NCBI RefSeq assembly: GCF_001905725.1
Contig: NZ_LIWB01000008.1
Span: 198,491 to 262,490, forward strand
From: Streptomyces sp. CB02400
GTDB taxonomy: Bacteria > Actinomycetota > Actinomycetes > Streptomycetales > Streptomycetaceae
Length of the DNA: 64,000 nt
Reading direction: 5' to 3'
Part shown: positions 50,146 through 59,628 of the stretch, in pieces
Layout of the letters: each line of letters opens with the position of its first letter
Numbering within the stretch: position 1 is the first letter of the stretch
The notes under the pieces: generated by a model
Told to the model about the DNA's origin: nothing
The model's input: the letters and a program-made list of their open reading frames with translations, nothing else
The model's database searches: none
Translations under genes and position numbers: made by a program

Positions 50146-50940
50146 GTGTCCGATCCGACGCCCGTGATCGACGATCTGCGTGAGGAGAGCGAGGAGCTCG
50201 ACCGGCTGGTGGCCGGACTCGGCACCGAGCAGTGGGCGCTGCAGACGCCCGCCGCCGGCTGGACCCTGGCCCATCAGATCGCCCACCTCGCCTGGACCGA
50301 CCGCTCCGCGCTGCTCGCCGTCACCGACCCGGACGGGTTCCGGGCGCTGGTGGAGAAGGCCCTCGCCGCACCGCACACCTTCGTCGACGAGGGTGCCGAG
50401 GAGTACGCCCGGTCCGCGCCCGCCGAACTGCTCGCGCGGTGGCGGGAGGGGCGTGCGGCGCTGGAGAAGGCGTTGCGGGAGGCGCCGGCCGGGGCGCGGT
50501 TCCCCTGGTACGGGCCGCCCATGTCCGCCGCCACCATGGCCACCGCCCGTCTCATGGAGACCTGGGCCCATGGACAGGACGTGGCGGACACGATCGGTGT
50601 GATGCGGCCACCCAGCGACCGGCTCAGGCATGTGGCCTGGCTCGGGGTGCGGACGCGGGACTTCGCCTACGGGACGCACGGGCTCACCCCGCCGACCGAC
50701 CCCTTCCGCGTCGAGCTCGTCGGGCCGGGGGGCGAGGTGTGGACGTACGGTCCCGAGGACGCGCCCCAGCGGGTCACCGGCCCCGCGCTCGACTTCTGCC
50801 TCCTCGTCACCCAGCGCGCCCACCGCGCGGACCTCGCCCTCACCGCCGACGGCCCCGACGCCGACCGCTGGCTGGACATCGCCCAGGCCTTCGCCGGGCC
50901 GCCCGGCGGTGGACGCCCGTCGAAGGAGGGCACCCGGTGA
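50146..50940 (+). CDS. TIGR03084/MDMPI-type metal-binding protein
   Basis: 264 aa from GTG 50146 with GAGGGGAG upstream. The N-terminal four-helix bundle carries metal-type histidines (TLAHQIAHLAWTDRS; METWAHGQDV), as in mycothiol-dependent maleylpyruvate isomerases and DinB-like proteins. The C-terminal half is an SCP-like alpha/beta domain. Actinobacterial TIGR03084 proteins often accompany acyl-CoA degradation genes, as here, where the stop overlaps the AtuA-like start. It may be a thiol-dependent isomerase or transferase; the substrate is unknown. Confidence 0.85.
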   Translation: MSDPTPVIDDLREESEELDRLVAGLGTEQWALQTPAAGWTLAHQIAHLAWTDRSALLAVTDPDGFRALVEKALAAPHTFVDEGAEEYARSAPAELLARWREGRAALEKALREAPAGARFPWYGPPMSAATMATARLMETWAHGQDVADTIGVMRPPSDRLRHVAWLGVRTRDFAYGTHGLTPPTDPFRVELVGPGGEVWTYGPEDAPQRVTGPALDFCLLVTQRAHRADLALTADGPDADRWLDIAQAFAGPPGGGRPSKEGTR

Positions 50941-52619
50941 CCCTGCGCATCGGGAACTTCTCCGGTTTCTACGGCGACCGCTTCGACGCCCTCCACGAGA
51001 TGCTCACCGGCGGTGAGGTCGACGTCCTCACCGGCGACTACCTCGCCGAGCTGACCATGCTCATCCTCGCCCGCGACCGGCTGAAGGACCCCTCCGCCGG
51101 GTACGCGCGCACCTTCCTGCGGCAACTGGAGGACTGCCTCGGACTCGCCCATGAGCGGGGGGTACGCATCGTCACCAACGCCGGCGGGCTGAACCCCGCC
51201 GGGCTCGCCGACGCCGTACGCGCCCTCGCCGACCGGCTCGGCATCCCCGTACGGGTCGCGCACGTCGAGGGCGACGACCTCACCGCGCGGTACCCCGGCA
51301 GCCTCGCCGCCCACGCCTACCTCGGCGGGTTCGGGATCGCGGAGTGCCTCCGCGCGGGCGCCGACGTGGTCGTCACCGGGCGGGTCACCGACGCGGCCCT
51401 CGTCACCGGGCCCGCCGCCGCCCACTTCGGCTGGGCGCCGACGGACCACGACCGGCTCGCGGGGGCCGTCGTCGCCGGGCACGTGCTGGAGTGCGGGGCG
51501 CAGGCGACCGGCGGGAACTACGCCTTCTTCGGCGAGCGCCGCCCCGGCGATCTCCGGCGGCCCGGATTCCCGCTCGCGGAGATCCACGCCGACGGCAGCA
51601 GCGTCATCACCAAGCACCCCGGAACCGGCGGCTTCGTCGACGTCGGCACGGTCACCGCGCAACTGCTGTACGAGACCGGCGCAGCCCGGTACGCCGGGCC
51701 GGACGTCACCGCGCGCCTCGACACCGTGCGGTTGCGGCAGGACGGGCCCGACCGGGTGCGCGTCGAAGGCGTCCGAGGAGAAGCCCCACCGCCCACGCTC
51801 AAGGTCGGGCGCAACCGGCTCGGGGGCTTCCGCAACGAGGTCGTTTTCGTGCTCACCGGGCTCGACATCGAGGCCAAGGCCGGCCTCGTGAAGGAGCAGA
51901 TGAGCGACGCGCTCGCCAAGTCGCCGCCCGCCGACGTGCGCTGGGAACTGGCCCGCACCGACCGGACCGACGCCGGCACCGAGGAGACCGCGAGCGCGCT
52001 GCTGCGTCTCGTCGTACGGGACCCCGCGCAGGAGGCGGTCGGACGGGTGCTGAGCGGGGCCGCCATCGAGCTGGCGCTGGCCAGCTATCCCGGATTCCAT
52101 GTGATGGCGCCACCGGGCAAGGGCTCCCCCTATGGCGTCTTCGAGGATGCGTACGTCCCCCATGGTGACGTCGACCATGTGGCCGTCCTCCACGACGGAC
52201 GCCGTATCGCCGTGGACGTACCGCACGACACCGCCGTACTCGCCGACGTACCGGAACCCGTGCTCCCCGAGCCGCTGCCCGCCGGACCCACGAAGAGAGC
52301 CCCCCTCGGCCTCCTCGCCGGCGCCCGCAGCGGCGACAAGGGCGGGAACGCCAACGTCGGCGTCTGGGTCCGCTCCGACGACGCCTGGCGGTGGCTCGCG
52401 CACGAGCTGACCGTCGAGCGGCTGCGGGAGCTGATCCCCGAGGCCCGCGACCTGCCCGTCACCCGGCACGTCCTGCCCCACCTGCGCGCCCTCAACTTCC
52501 TCGTCGAGGGGATCCTCGGCGAGGGCGTCGCCGCGCAGGCCCGCTTCGATCCGCAGGCCAAGGCGCTCGGCGAATGGCTGCGCTCCCGGCACCTCGACAT
52601 CCCGGAGGCCCTCCTGTGA
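50937..52619 (+). CDS. AtuA-like protein (DUF1446, acyclic terpene utilisation)
   Basis: 560 aa from GTG 50937, overlapping the previous stop by 3 bases. The DUF1446 core is evident: RIGNFSGFYGDRFDALHEML, VLTGDYLAELTMLILARD, VTNAGGLNPAGLADAV, and VVTGRVTDAALVTGPAAAHF. A C-terminal domain of about 100 residues (LGLLAGARSGDKGGNANVGV) is the AtuA-C part. AtuA is required for citronellol/geranyl-CoA catabolism in Pseudomonas, but its reaction is not firmly known. It overlaps the carboxylase beta gene by 4 bp. Confidence 0.88.
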   Translation: MTLRIGNFSGFYGDRFDALHEMLTGGEVDVLTGDYLAELTMLILARDRLKDPSAGYARTFLRQLEDCLGLAHERGVRIVTNAGGLNPAGLADAVRALADRLGIPVRVAHVEGDDLTARYPGSLAAHAYLGGFGIAECLRAGADVVVTGRVTDAALVTGPAAAHFGWAPTDHDRLAGAVVAGHVLECGAQATGGNYAFFGERRPGDLRRPGFPLAEIHADGSSVITKHPGTGGFVDVGTVTAQLLYETGAARYAGPDVTARLDTVRLRQDGPDRVRVEGVRGEAPPPTLKVGRNRLGGFRNEVVFVLTGLDIEAKAGLVKEQMSDALAKSPPADVRWELARTDRTDAGTEETASALLRLVVRDPAQEAVGRVLSGAAIELALASYPGFHVMAPPGKGSPYGVFEDAYVPHGDVDHVAVLHDGRRIAVDVPHDTAVLADVPEPVLPEPLPAGPTKRAPLGLLAGARSGDKGGNANVGVWVRSDDAWRWLAHELTVERLRELIPEARDLPVTRHVLPHLRALNFLVEGILGEGVAAQARFDPQAKALGEWLRSRHLDIPEALL

Positions 52620-54214
52620 CGGTCCTCGAATCCGCCCTGAAAACGGCCGACCCGGAGTATCGCGCGCACCGGGACGCCATGCTCGCCAAGCTGGCCGAAC
52701 TCGACACCGAGCACGCCAAGGCCCTCGCGGGCGGCGGCGACAAGTACGTCGAACGGCACCGGAAGCGCGGCAAGCTGCTCGCCCGCGAGCGCATCGAGCT
52801 GCTCCTCGACCCCGACACGCCCTTCCTGGAGCTGTCCCCGCTGGCCGCGTGGGGGAGCGACCACACCGTCGGCGCCTCGCTCGTCACCGGCATCGGTGTC
52901 GTCGAGGGCGTGGAGTGCCTGATCACCGCCAACGACCCGACCGTGCGCGGCGGCGCCAGCAACCCCTGGTCGCTGAAGAAGGCCCTGCGCGCCAACGACA
53001 TCGCGCTCGCCAACCGGCTGCCCTGCATCAGCCTCGTCGAGTCCGGCGGCGCCGACCTGCCCTCCCAGAAGGAGATCTTCATCCCGGGCGGCGCGATCTT
53101 CCGGGACCTCACCCGGCTCTCGGCGGCCGGCATCCCCACCGTCGCCGTCGTCTTCGGCAACTCCACCGCCGGAGGCGCGTACATCCCCGGCATGTCCGAC
53201 CACGTGATCATGGTCAAGGAGCGGGCGAAGGTGTTCCTCGGCGGCCCGCCGCTGGTGAAGATGGCCACCGGGGAGGAGAGCGACGACGAGTCCCTGGGCG
53301 GCGCCGAGATGCACGCGCGCGTGTCGGGCCTCGCCGACCACTTCGCCGTCGACGAACCGGACGCGCTCCGCCAGGCCCGCCGGGTCGTCGCCCGCCTCAA
53401 CCACCGCAAGGCCTACGGCGACCCGGGACCGGCCGCACCGCCCAAGTACGACGAGGACGAGCTGCTGGGCATCGTCCCGGGTGATCTCAAGATCCCCTTC
53501 GACCCGCGCGAGGTCATCGCGCGGATCGTCGACTCCTCCGACTTCGACGAGTTCAAACCCCTCTACGGCACCAGCCTCACCACCGGCTGGGCGGCTCTCC
53601 ACGGTTATCCCGTCGGCATCCTCGCCAACGCCCGAGGGGTCCTCTTCAGCGAGGAGTCCCAGAAGGCCGCGCAGTTCATCCAGCTCGCCAACCAGCGCGA
53701 CATCCCGCTGATCTTCCTGCACAACACCACCGGCTACATGGTCGGCAAGGAGTACGAGCAGGGCGGCATCATCAAGCACGGCGCGATGATGATCAACGCG
53801 GTCAGCAACTCCCGCGTCCCCCACCTGTCCGTCCTCATGGGCGCCTCCTACGGCGCCGGCCACTACGGCATGTGCGGCCGCGCCTACGACCCCCGCTTCC
53901 TCTTCGCCTGGCCCAGCGCCAAGTCCGCCGTCATGGGCCCGCAGCAGCTCGCCGGCGTGCTGTCGATCGTCGCACGGCAGTCGGCGGCGGCGAAGGGACG
54001 GCCGTACGACGACGAGGCGGACGCGGCGCTGCGCGCCATGGTGGAGCAGCAGATCGAGTCCGAGTCGCTGCCCATGTTCCTGTCCGGGCGGCTCTACGAC
54101 GACGGCGTCATCGACCCGCGCGACACCCGCACCGTCCTCGGCCTGTGCCTGTCGGCCGTCCACACCGCGCCCTACGAGGGCGCGCGCGGTGGCTTCGGCG
54201 TCTTCCGGATGTGA
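52616..54214 (+). CDS. Acyl-CoA carboxylase beta subunit (carboxyltransferase; MCC/GCC type)
   Basis: 532 aa from GTG 52616. Two crotonase-like halves carry the oxyanion loops of carboxyltransferases: GGASNPWSLKKALRANDIAL with SGGADLPSQKEIF, then ARGVLFSEESQKAAQF and IFLHNTTGYMVGKEYE. It uses carboxybiotin to carboxylate a gamma-carbon-unsaturated acyl-CoA (3-methylcrotonyl- or geranyl-CoA class). Position between AtuA-like and biotin-subunit genes favours a geranyl-CoA-like substrate, but sequence alone cannot decide. Stop and next start are 7 bp apart. Confidence 0.92.
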   Translation: MTVLESALKTADPEYRAHRDAMLAKLAELDTEHAKALAGGGDKYVERHRKRGKLLARERIELLLDPDTPFLELSPLAAWGSDHTVGASLVTGIGVVEGVECLITANDPTVRGGASNPWSLKKALRANDIALANRLPCISLVESGGADLPSQKEIFIPGGAIFRDLTRLSAAGIPTVAVVFGNSTAGGAYIPGMSDHVIMVKERAKVFLGGPPLVKMATGEESDDESLGGAEMHARVSGLADHFAVDEPDALRQARRVVARLNHRKAYGDPGPAAPPKYDEDELLGIVPGDLKIPFDPREVIARIVDSSDFDEFKPLYGTSLTTGWAALHGYPVGILANARGVLFSEESQKAAQFIQLANQRDIPLIFLHNTTGYMVGKEYEQGGIIKHGAMMINAVSNSRVPHLSVLMGASYGAGHYGMCGRAYDPRFLFAWPSAKSAVMGPQQLAGVLSIVARQSAAAKGRPYDDEADAALRAMVEQQIESESLPMFLSGRLYDDGVIDPRDTRTVLGLCLSAVHTAPYEGARGGFGVFRM

Positions 54215-54221
54215 GGGACCG

Positions 54222-56063
54222 ATGATCACTTCCCTGCTGATCGCGAACCGGGGCGAGATCGCCTGCCGTATCGCCCGCACCTGCAGTGAGTTGGGGATTC
54301 AAACCGTCGCCGTGCACTCGGACGCCGACGAGAACGCCCTCCACGCGCGCGTGGCGGACACGGCGGTACGACTGCCGGGGTCGGCGCCCGCCGACACCTA
54401 CCTGCGCGGCGACCTGATCGTGAAGGCCGCCCTCACGGCCGGCGCGGACGCCGTGCACCCCGGGTACGGCTTCCTCTCCGAGAACGCCGACTTCGCGCGG
54501 GCCGTCCAGGACGCGGGCCTGGTGTGGATCGGGCCGCCCCCGGAGGCGATCGAGGCGATGGCGTCCAAGACGCGCGCCAAGGAGCTGATGGGCGTCGAGC
54601 CCCTGCGGGACGTCACCGAGTCCGACCTGCCGGTGCTGGTGAAGGCGGCGGCGGGCGGCGGCGGACGCGGGATGCGCGTCGTACGGCGCCTCGCGGACCT
54701 GGACGGCGAACTGGCCGCCGCCCGCGCGGAGGCCGCGAGCGCCTTCGGCGACAGCGAGGTGTTCGTCGAGCCGTACGTGGAGGGCGGCCGGCACGTCGAG
54801 GTGCAGGTGCTCGCCGACACGCACGGCACCGTGTGGGCGCTGGGCACCCGCGACTGCTCCCTCCAGCGCCGCCACCAGAAGGTGATCGAGGAGGCCCCGG
54901 CGCCCGGCCTCACCGGCCCGCTCACCGAGGAGCTCCACGCCCTCGCCGTACGCGCCGCGCGTGCCGTCTCCTACGTCGGCGCCGGGACCGTCGAGTTCCT
55001 CGTAGCCGACGGCCGGGCGCACTTCCTGGAGATGAACACCCGCCTCCAGGTGGAGCACCCGGTGACGGAGGCCGTGTTCGGTGTGGATCTCGTCGCCGAA
55101 CAGATCCGCGTCGCCGAGGGAAACACCCTCCCGGACGACCCTCCACGCGCGCGTGGACACGCCGTCGAGGCCCGCCTCTACGCCGAGGACCCGTCCCAGG
55201 AGTGGGCCCCGCAGACCGGCCGCCTGCACCGCCTCGCCGTTCCCGACGCCGTGCGCCTGGACACCGGTTACACGGACGGCGACGACATCGGCGTCCACTA
55301 CGACCCCATGCTCGCCAAGGTCGTCGCCCACGCCCCCACCCGCGCGGAGGCGCTCCGCAAGCTGGCCTCGGCGCTGGACCGCGCGGTGATCCACGGCCCC
55401 GTCACCAACCGGGACCTCCTCGTCCGCTCCCTGCGGCACGAGGAGTTCGTGGAAGCCCGTATGGACACCGGCTTCTACGACCGCCACCTGCCCGGACTGA
55501 CCGCCCCGGCCCCCGACCCGTACGCCCCGCTCGCCGCCGCCCTCGCCGACGCCCACGGCCGCTCCCGCTTCGGCGGCTGGCGCAACGTCGCCTCGCAGCC
55601 GCAGGTCAAGCGGTACGCCATGGCCGGCGAGGAACACGAGGTCCGCTACCGGCACACGCGCGGCGGCCTCGCGGCCGACGGGGTGCTGGTCGTGCACGCC
55701 GACGCGGGGCTGGTGATCCTGGACGTGGACGGCGTACGGCACCGTTACGAGGTCAGCCGCTACGGCGACCGCGTCCACGTCGGCACCACCGCCCTCACCG
55801 CCCTGCCCCGCTTCCCCGCCCCCACCACCCAGCACGCCCCCGGCTCCCTCCTGGCCCCCATGCCGGGCACGGTCGTCCGCATCGCGGAGAACCTGACCGA
55901 GGGAGCACCGGTGGAGGCCGGACAGCCCCTGTTGTGGCTGGAGGCGATGAAGATGCAACACAAGATCACAGCCCCGGTCACGGGAACCCTCAGCACCCTG
56001 CACGCCGCAACGGGACAGCAGGTGGAGCCCGGCATGTTGCTGGCAGTGGTGCAACCCGCCTAG
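54222..56063 (+). CDS. Acyl-CoA carboxylase alpha subunit (biotin carboxylase + BCCP)
   Basis: 613 aa from ATG 54222. The biotin-carboxylase domain (about 1-440) has RGEIACRIARTCSELG, AVHPGYGFLSENADFARAV, the glycine loop AAGGGGRGMRVV and EMNTRLQVEHPVTE. The C-terminus is a biotinyl domain with the target Lys577 in LEAMKMQHK. It supplies carboxybiotin to the beta subunit encoded just upstream. The segment before the glycine loop is somewhat shorter than in pyruvate or acetyl-CoA carboxylases, normal for this subgroup. The stop lies within a dispersed repeat element. Confidence 0.93.
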   Translation: MITSLLIANRGEIACRIARTCSELGIQTVAVHSDADENALHARVADTAVRLPGSAPADTYLRGDLIVKAALTAGADAVHPGYGFLSENADFARAVQDAGLVWIGPPPEAIEAMASKTRAKELMGVEPLRDVTESDLPVLVKAAAGGGGRGMRVVRRLADLDGELAAARAEAASAFGDSEVFVEPYVEGGRHVEVQVLADTHGTVWALGTRDCSLQRRHQKVIEEAPAPGLTGPLTEELHALAVRAARAVSYVGAGTVEFLVADGRAHFLEMNTRLQVEHPVTEAVFGVDLVAEQIRVAEGNTLPDDPPRARGHAVEARLYAEDPSQEWAPQTGRLHRLAVPDAVRLDTGYTDGDDIGVHYDPMLAKVVAHAPTRAEALRKLASALDRAVIHGPVTNRDLLVRSLRHEEFVEARMDTGFYDRHLPGLTAPAPDPYAPLAAALADAHGRSRFGGWRNVASQPQVKRYAMAGEEHEVRYRHTRGGLAADGVLVVHADAGLVILDVDGVRHRYEVSRYGDRVHVGTTALTALPRFPAPTTQHAPGSLLAPMPGTVVRIAENLTEGAPVEAGQPLLWLEAMKMQHKITAPVTGTLSTLHAATGQQVEPGMLLAVVQPA

Positions 56064-56088
56064 GGGCGCGGGGAACTGCGCGAGAAAC
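56064..56088. repeat. Dispersed GGGGCGCGGGGAACTGCGCG element inside the operon
   Basis: AGGGGCGCGGGGAACTGCGCG overlaps the carboxylase alpha stop and is the same core as at 18644 and 18713. Only one arm is present, so no strong hairpin is expected; the operon probably continues through it. Confidence 0.8.
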
Positions 56089-56144
56089 CACGAATCACCC
56101 GCACTCTCCACACGACGCGAAGCCCCTCCCCCTCAGGAGCACTC

Positions 56145-57281
56145 ATGCCGACGATCGAATCCGAAGAGCACAAGGCCCTCCGCGAAGCGGTCGCCGCGTT
56201 CGCGACCAACCACCCCCGAACCCCCGGCACCGACAACCGCCCCTTCTGGCAGGAAGCCGCCAAGCTCGGCTACATAGGCGTCAACCTGCCGGAGGTGTAC
56301 GGCGGTGGCGGCGGCGGCATCACCGAACTCTCCCTCGTCCTCGAAGAGATGGGCGCCGCCGGCAACCCCCTGCTGATGATGATCGTCTCCCCGGCGATCT
56401 GCGGCACCGTCATCTCCCGCTTCGGCACCGAGGCCCAGAAACGGGAGTGGCTGCCCGCCCTGGCCGACGGCAGCCGCCTGATGGCCTTCGGCATCACCGA
56501 ACCCGACGCCGGTTCCAACAGCCACCGCATCACCACGACGGCACGCCGCGACGGCACCGACTGGCTCCTCACCGGCCGCAAGGTGTTCGTCTCCGGGGTC
56601 GACATCGCCGACGCCACCCTCGTCGTGGGCCGCACCGAGGACGCCCGCACCGGGAAGCTCAAGCCCTGCCTGTTCATCGTCCCGCGCGACGCCGAGGGCT
56701 TCCAGCGGCGCCCCATCGACATGGAACTCAACGCCGTGGAGAAGCAGTTCGAGCTCGTCCTCGACGACGTACGACTGCCCGCCGACGCGCTCGTCGGCGA
56801 CGAGGACGCCGGTCTGCTCCAGCTCTTCGCCGGCCTCAACCCCGAACGCATCATGACGGCCGCCTTCGCGATCGGCATGGGCCGCCACGCGCTCGCCCGC
56901 GCCGTCGAGTACGCGCGTGAACGCACCGTCTGGAACGCCCCCATCGGCTCCCACCAGGCGATCGCCCACCCCCTCGCCCAGGCGCACATCGACCTCGAAC
57001 TGGCCCGCCTGATGATGCAGAAGGCCGCCCACCTCTACGACGCCGGTGACGACATGGGCGCGGGCGAGGCCGCCAACATGGCCAAGTACGCGGCCGCCGA
57101 GGCCTGTGTGAAGGCCGTCGACCAGGCCGTGCACACCCTCGGCGGGAACGGCCTCACGCGCGAGTACGGGCTCGCCTCGCTGATAACCGCCGCGCGCGTG
57201 TCTCGTATCGCCCCGGTGAGCCGGGAGATGATTCTCAACTACGTCTCCCACCAGACCCTGGGCCTGCCCAAGTCGTACTAG
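56145..57281 (+). CDS. Acyl-CoA dehydrogenase
   Basis: 378 aa with the standard N-helical, beta and C-helical domains: YIGVNLPEVYGGGGGGITEL, FGITEPDAGSNSHRITTTAR, WLLTGRKVFVSGVDIADATL, MAAFAIGMGRHALARAVEYA-like helices and HTLGGNGLTREYG, where the catalytic Glu sits in this family. It starts with ATG 56145 behind CAGGAGCA. By position it corresponds to AtuD/citronellyl-CoA dehydrogenase, oxidising the saturated acyl-CoA before carboxylation. It comes 81 bp after the carboxylase alpha gene. Confidence 0.92.
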   Translation: MPTIESEEHKALREAVAAFATNHPRTPGTDNRPFWQEAAKLGYIGVNLPEVYGGGGGGITELSLVLEEMGAAGNPLLMMIVSPAICGTVISRFGTEAQKREWLPALADGSRLMAFGITEPDAGSNSHRITTTARRDGTDWLLTGRKVFVSGVDIADATLVVGRTEDARTGKLKPCLFIVPRDAEGFQRRPIDMELNAVEKQFELVLDDVRLPADALVGDEDAGLLQLFAGLNPERIMTAAFAIGMGRHALARAVEYARERTVWNAPIGSHQAIAHPLAQAHIDLELARLMMQKAAHLYDAGDDMGAGEAANMAKYAAAEACVKAVDQAVHTLGGNGLTREYGLASLITAARVSRIAPVSREMILNYVSHQTLGLPKSY

Positions 57282-57316
57282 GCCCTCATGGCCCCCTCGG
57301 CCGTCTTGGAGGAACC

Positions 57317-58897
57317 ATGTTCCGAAGCGAGTACGCAGACGTCTCCCCCGTAGAACTCCCCATCCACGACGCGGTGCTCGCGCGGGCCGCCGAGTTCGGC
57401 AGCACCCCGGCACTGATCGACGGCACCGACGGCGCCACCCTCACGTACGAGCAGGTGGACCGGTTCCACCGGCGGGTCGCCGCCGCCCTCGCCGAGGCGG
57501 GCGTGCGCAAGGGGGACGTGCTCGCCCTGCACAGCCCCAACACGGTCGCCTTCCCCACCGCGTTCTATGCGGCCACCCGCGCGGGCGCCTCCGTCACCAC
57601 CGTGCACCCGCTCGCGACCGCCGAGGAGTTCGGCAAGCAGCTGGGGGACTGCGCTGCCCGCTGGATCGTCACCGTCTCACCGCTGCTGGAGACCGCGCGG
57701 AGGGCCGCCGAGCTGGCCGGCGGGATCGAGGAGATCTTCGTCTGCGACAGCGCGCCCGGACACCGTTCCCTGATCGACATGCTGGCCTCCACCGCGCCCG
57801 AGCCGGTGGTCGACATCGACCCGGCCGAGGACGTCGCCGCCCTGCCGTACTCCTCCGGCACCACCGGTGTCCCCAAGGGCGTGATGCTCACCCACCGGCA
57901 GATCGCCACCAACCTCGCGCAGCTCCAGCCGCTGATCACGGCGGGCCCCGGCGACCGCGTCCTCGCCGTGCTCCCGTTCTTCCACATCTACGGCCTGACG
58001 GCCCTGATGAACGCCCCGCTCCGGCAGGGCGCCACCGTCGTCGTCCTGCCGCGCTTCGACCTGGAGACGTTCCTCGCGGCCATCCAGAACCACCGCATCA
58101 CCGGCCTGTACGTGGCCCCGCCGATCGTCCTGGCCCTCGCCAAGCACCCGCTGGTCGACCGGTACGACCTGTCGTCCCTGAAGCACGTCGTCAGCGCCGC
58201 CGCACCTCTGGACGCGAGCCTCGCCGCCGCCTGCTCGCGGCGGCTCGGGCTGCCGCCCGTCGGGCAGGCGTACGGCATGACGGAACTCTCGCCCGGCACC
58301 CACGTCGTCCCCCTGGACGCCATGAGCGACGCGCCTCCCGGCACCGTCGGCAAGCTCATCGCCGGCACCGAGATGCGGATCGTCTCCCTCGACGACCCCG
58401 GCAAGGACCTCGGACCGGGTGAGTCCGGCGAGATCCTCATCCGCGGGCCGCAGATCATGAAGGGCTACCTCGGCCGCCCCGACGCCACCGCCGCGATGAT
58501 CGACGAGGACGGCTGGCTGCACACCGGCGACGTCGGCCACGTCGACGAGGGAGGCTGGCTCTTCGTCGTGGACCGGGTGAAGGAACTGATCAAGTACAAG
58601 GGCTTCCAGGTCGCCCCCGCCGAACTCGAGGCGTTGCTCCTCACCCACCCCGGCATCGCGGACGCCGCCGTCATCGGCGTCTACGACGAGGACGGCAACG
58701 AGATACCGCACGCCCACGTCGTCCGTCAGCCGTCCGCCCCGGACCTCTCCGCGGGCGAGGTCATGATGTACGTCGCCGAGCACGTCGCCCCGTACAAGCG
58801 CATCCGGCACGTCACCTTCATCGACGGCGTCCCGCGCGCCGCCTCCGGAAAGATCCTGCGCCGTGAGCTCCGCGCGGCGCACAAGGAGCCCTCGTGA
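57317..58897 (+). CDS. 4-coumarate--CoA ligase-like acyl-CoA synthetase
   Basis: 526 aa ANL-family adenylating enzyme. Core motifs are YSSGTTGVPKGVM (178-190) for ATP, the aromatic/acyl site region PFFHIYGLTALMNAPL, YGMTELSPGTHVV, GWLHTGDVGHVDEGG, and the C-domain lysine Lys512 in RAASGKILRREL. It presumably activates the terpenoid or branched acid entering the pathway. TTGGAGGAACC precedes the ATG. Its 3' end overlaps the enoyl-CoA hydratase start. Confidence 0.92.
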   Translation: MFRSEYADVSPVELPIHDAVLARAAEFGSTPALIDGTDGATLTYEQVDRFHRRVAAALAEAGVRKGDVLALHSPNTVAFPTAFYAATRAGASVTTVHPLATAEEFGKQLGDCAARWIVTVSPLLETARRAAELAGGIEEIFVCDSAPGHRSLIDMLASTAPEPVVDIDPAEDVAALPYSSGTTGVPKGVMLTHRQIATNLAQLQPLITAGPGDRVLAVLPFFHIYGLTALMNAPLRQGATVVVLPRFDLETFLAAIQNHRITGLYVAPPIVLALAKHPLVDRYDLSSLKHVVSAAAPLDASLAAACSRRLGLPPVGQAYGMTELSPGTHVVPLDAMSDAPPGTVGKLIAGTEMRIVSLDDPGKDLGPGESGEILIRGPQIMKGYLGRPDATAAMIDEDGWLHTGDVGHVDEGGWLFVVDRVKELIKYKGFQVAPAELEALLLTHPGIADAAVIGVYDEDGNEIPHAHVVRQPSAPDLSAGEVMMYVAEHVAPYKRIRHVTFIDGVPRAASGKILRRELRAAHKEPS

Positions 58898-59628
58898 CCC
58901 TGATCGGCCGCAGCCGCGCGCGGGGTGTCGAAACGCTCTGTCTCGACGCCCCGGAGCGCCGCAACGCCCTGTCCGCCGCCCTCGTCGGCGAACTGGCCGA
59001 CGCGCTCACCGACGCCGGCGAGGACACCGGCGTCCGCGCGGTGGTCCTCACCCACACCGGCAACACCTTCAGCGCGGGCGCCGACCTGCGCGACCCGCCC
59101 GCGCCCGAGGCGCTGGTGGGCCTGTTGCGGGGGATCGTCGAGCTGCCCAAACCGGTCCTCGCGCGGGTCACCGGGCACGTCCGCGCGGGCGGCCTCGGCC
59201 TGCTCGCCGCCTGTGACGTCGCCGTCGCCTCCCGCGCGGCGACGTTCGCCTTCACCGAGGTCCGTATCGGGGTCGCGCCCGCCGTGATCTCGCTGCCGCT
59301 GCTGCCCCGCACCGAGCCGCGCGCCCTGGCCCGCTACTACCTCACCGGCGAACGCCTCGACACCGCCGAGGCCGCCCGCATCGGCCTGCTCACCGCCGCC
59401 GGCGACGACGTGGACGAGGTCCTCGCGCCCATCCTCGACGGCCTGCGCAGATCCGCCCCCGAAGCCCTGGCCGAGACGAAACGGCTGCTCACGGCTAGGG
59501 TGCTGGAGACCTTCGACCGGGACGCGGCCGACATGACCGCGCTCTCGGCACGCCTCTTCGCCTCCGCCCACGCGCGCGAGGGAATGACGGCCTTCCTCGA
59601 ACGACGGGATCCGGAATGGGTGGTGTGA
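58894..59628 (+). CDS. Enoyl-CoA hydratase/isomerase family protein
   Basis: 244 aa crotonase fold from GTG 58894, overlapping the ligase gene by 4 bp. The oxyanion-hole strand FSAGADLRDP and the RAGGLGLLAACDVAVASRAA helix are present, followed by FTEVRIGVAPAVISLPLL. The usual Glu pair is not obvious in the second strand, so hydratase versus isomerase/other is open. In the atu pathway AtuE hydrates isohexenyl-glutaconyl-CoA. Confidence 0.88.
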   Translation: MTLIGRSRARGVETLCLDAPERRNALSAALVGELADALTDAGEDTGVRAVVLTHTGNTFSAGADLRDPPAPEALVGLLRGIVELPKPVLARVTGHVRAGGLGLLAACDVAVASRAATFAFTEVRIGVAPAVISLPLLPRTEPRALARYYLTGERLDTAEAARIGLLTAAGDDVDEVLAPILDGLRRSAPEALAETKRLLTARVLETFDRDAADMTALSARLFASAHAREGMTAFLERRDPEWVV

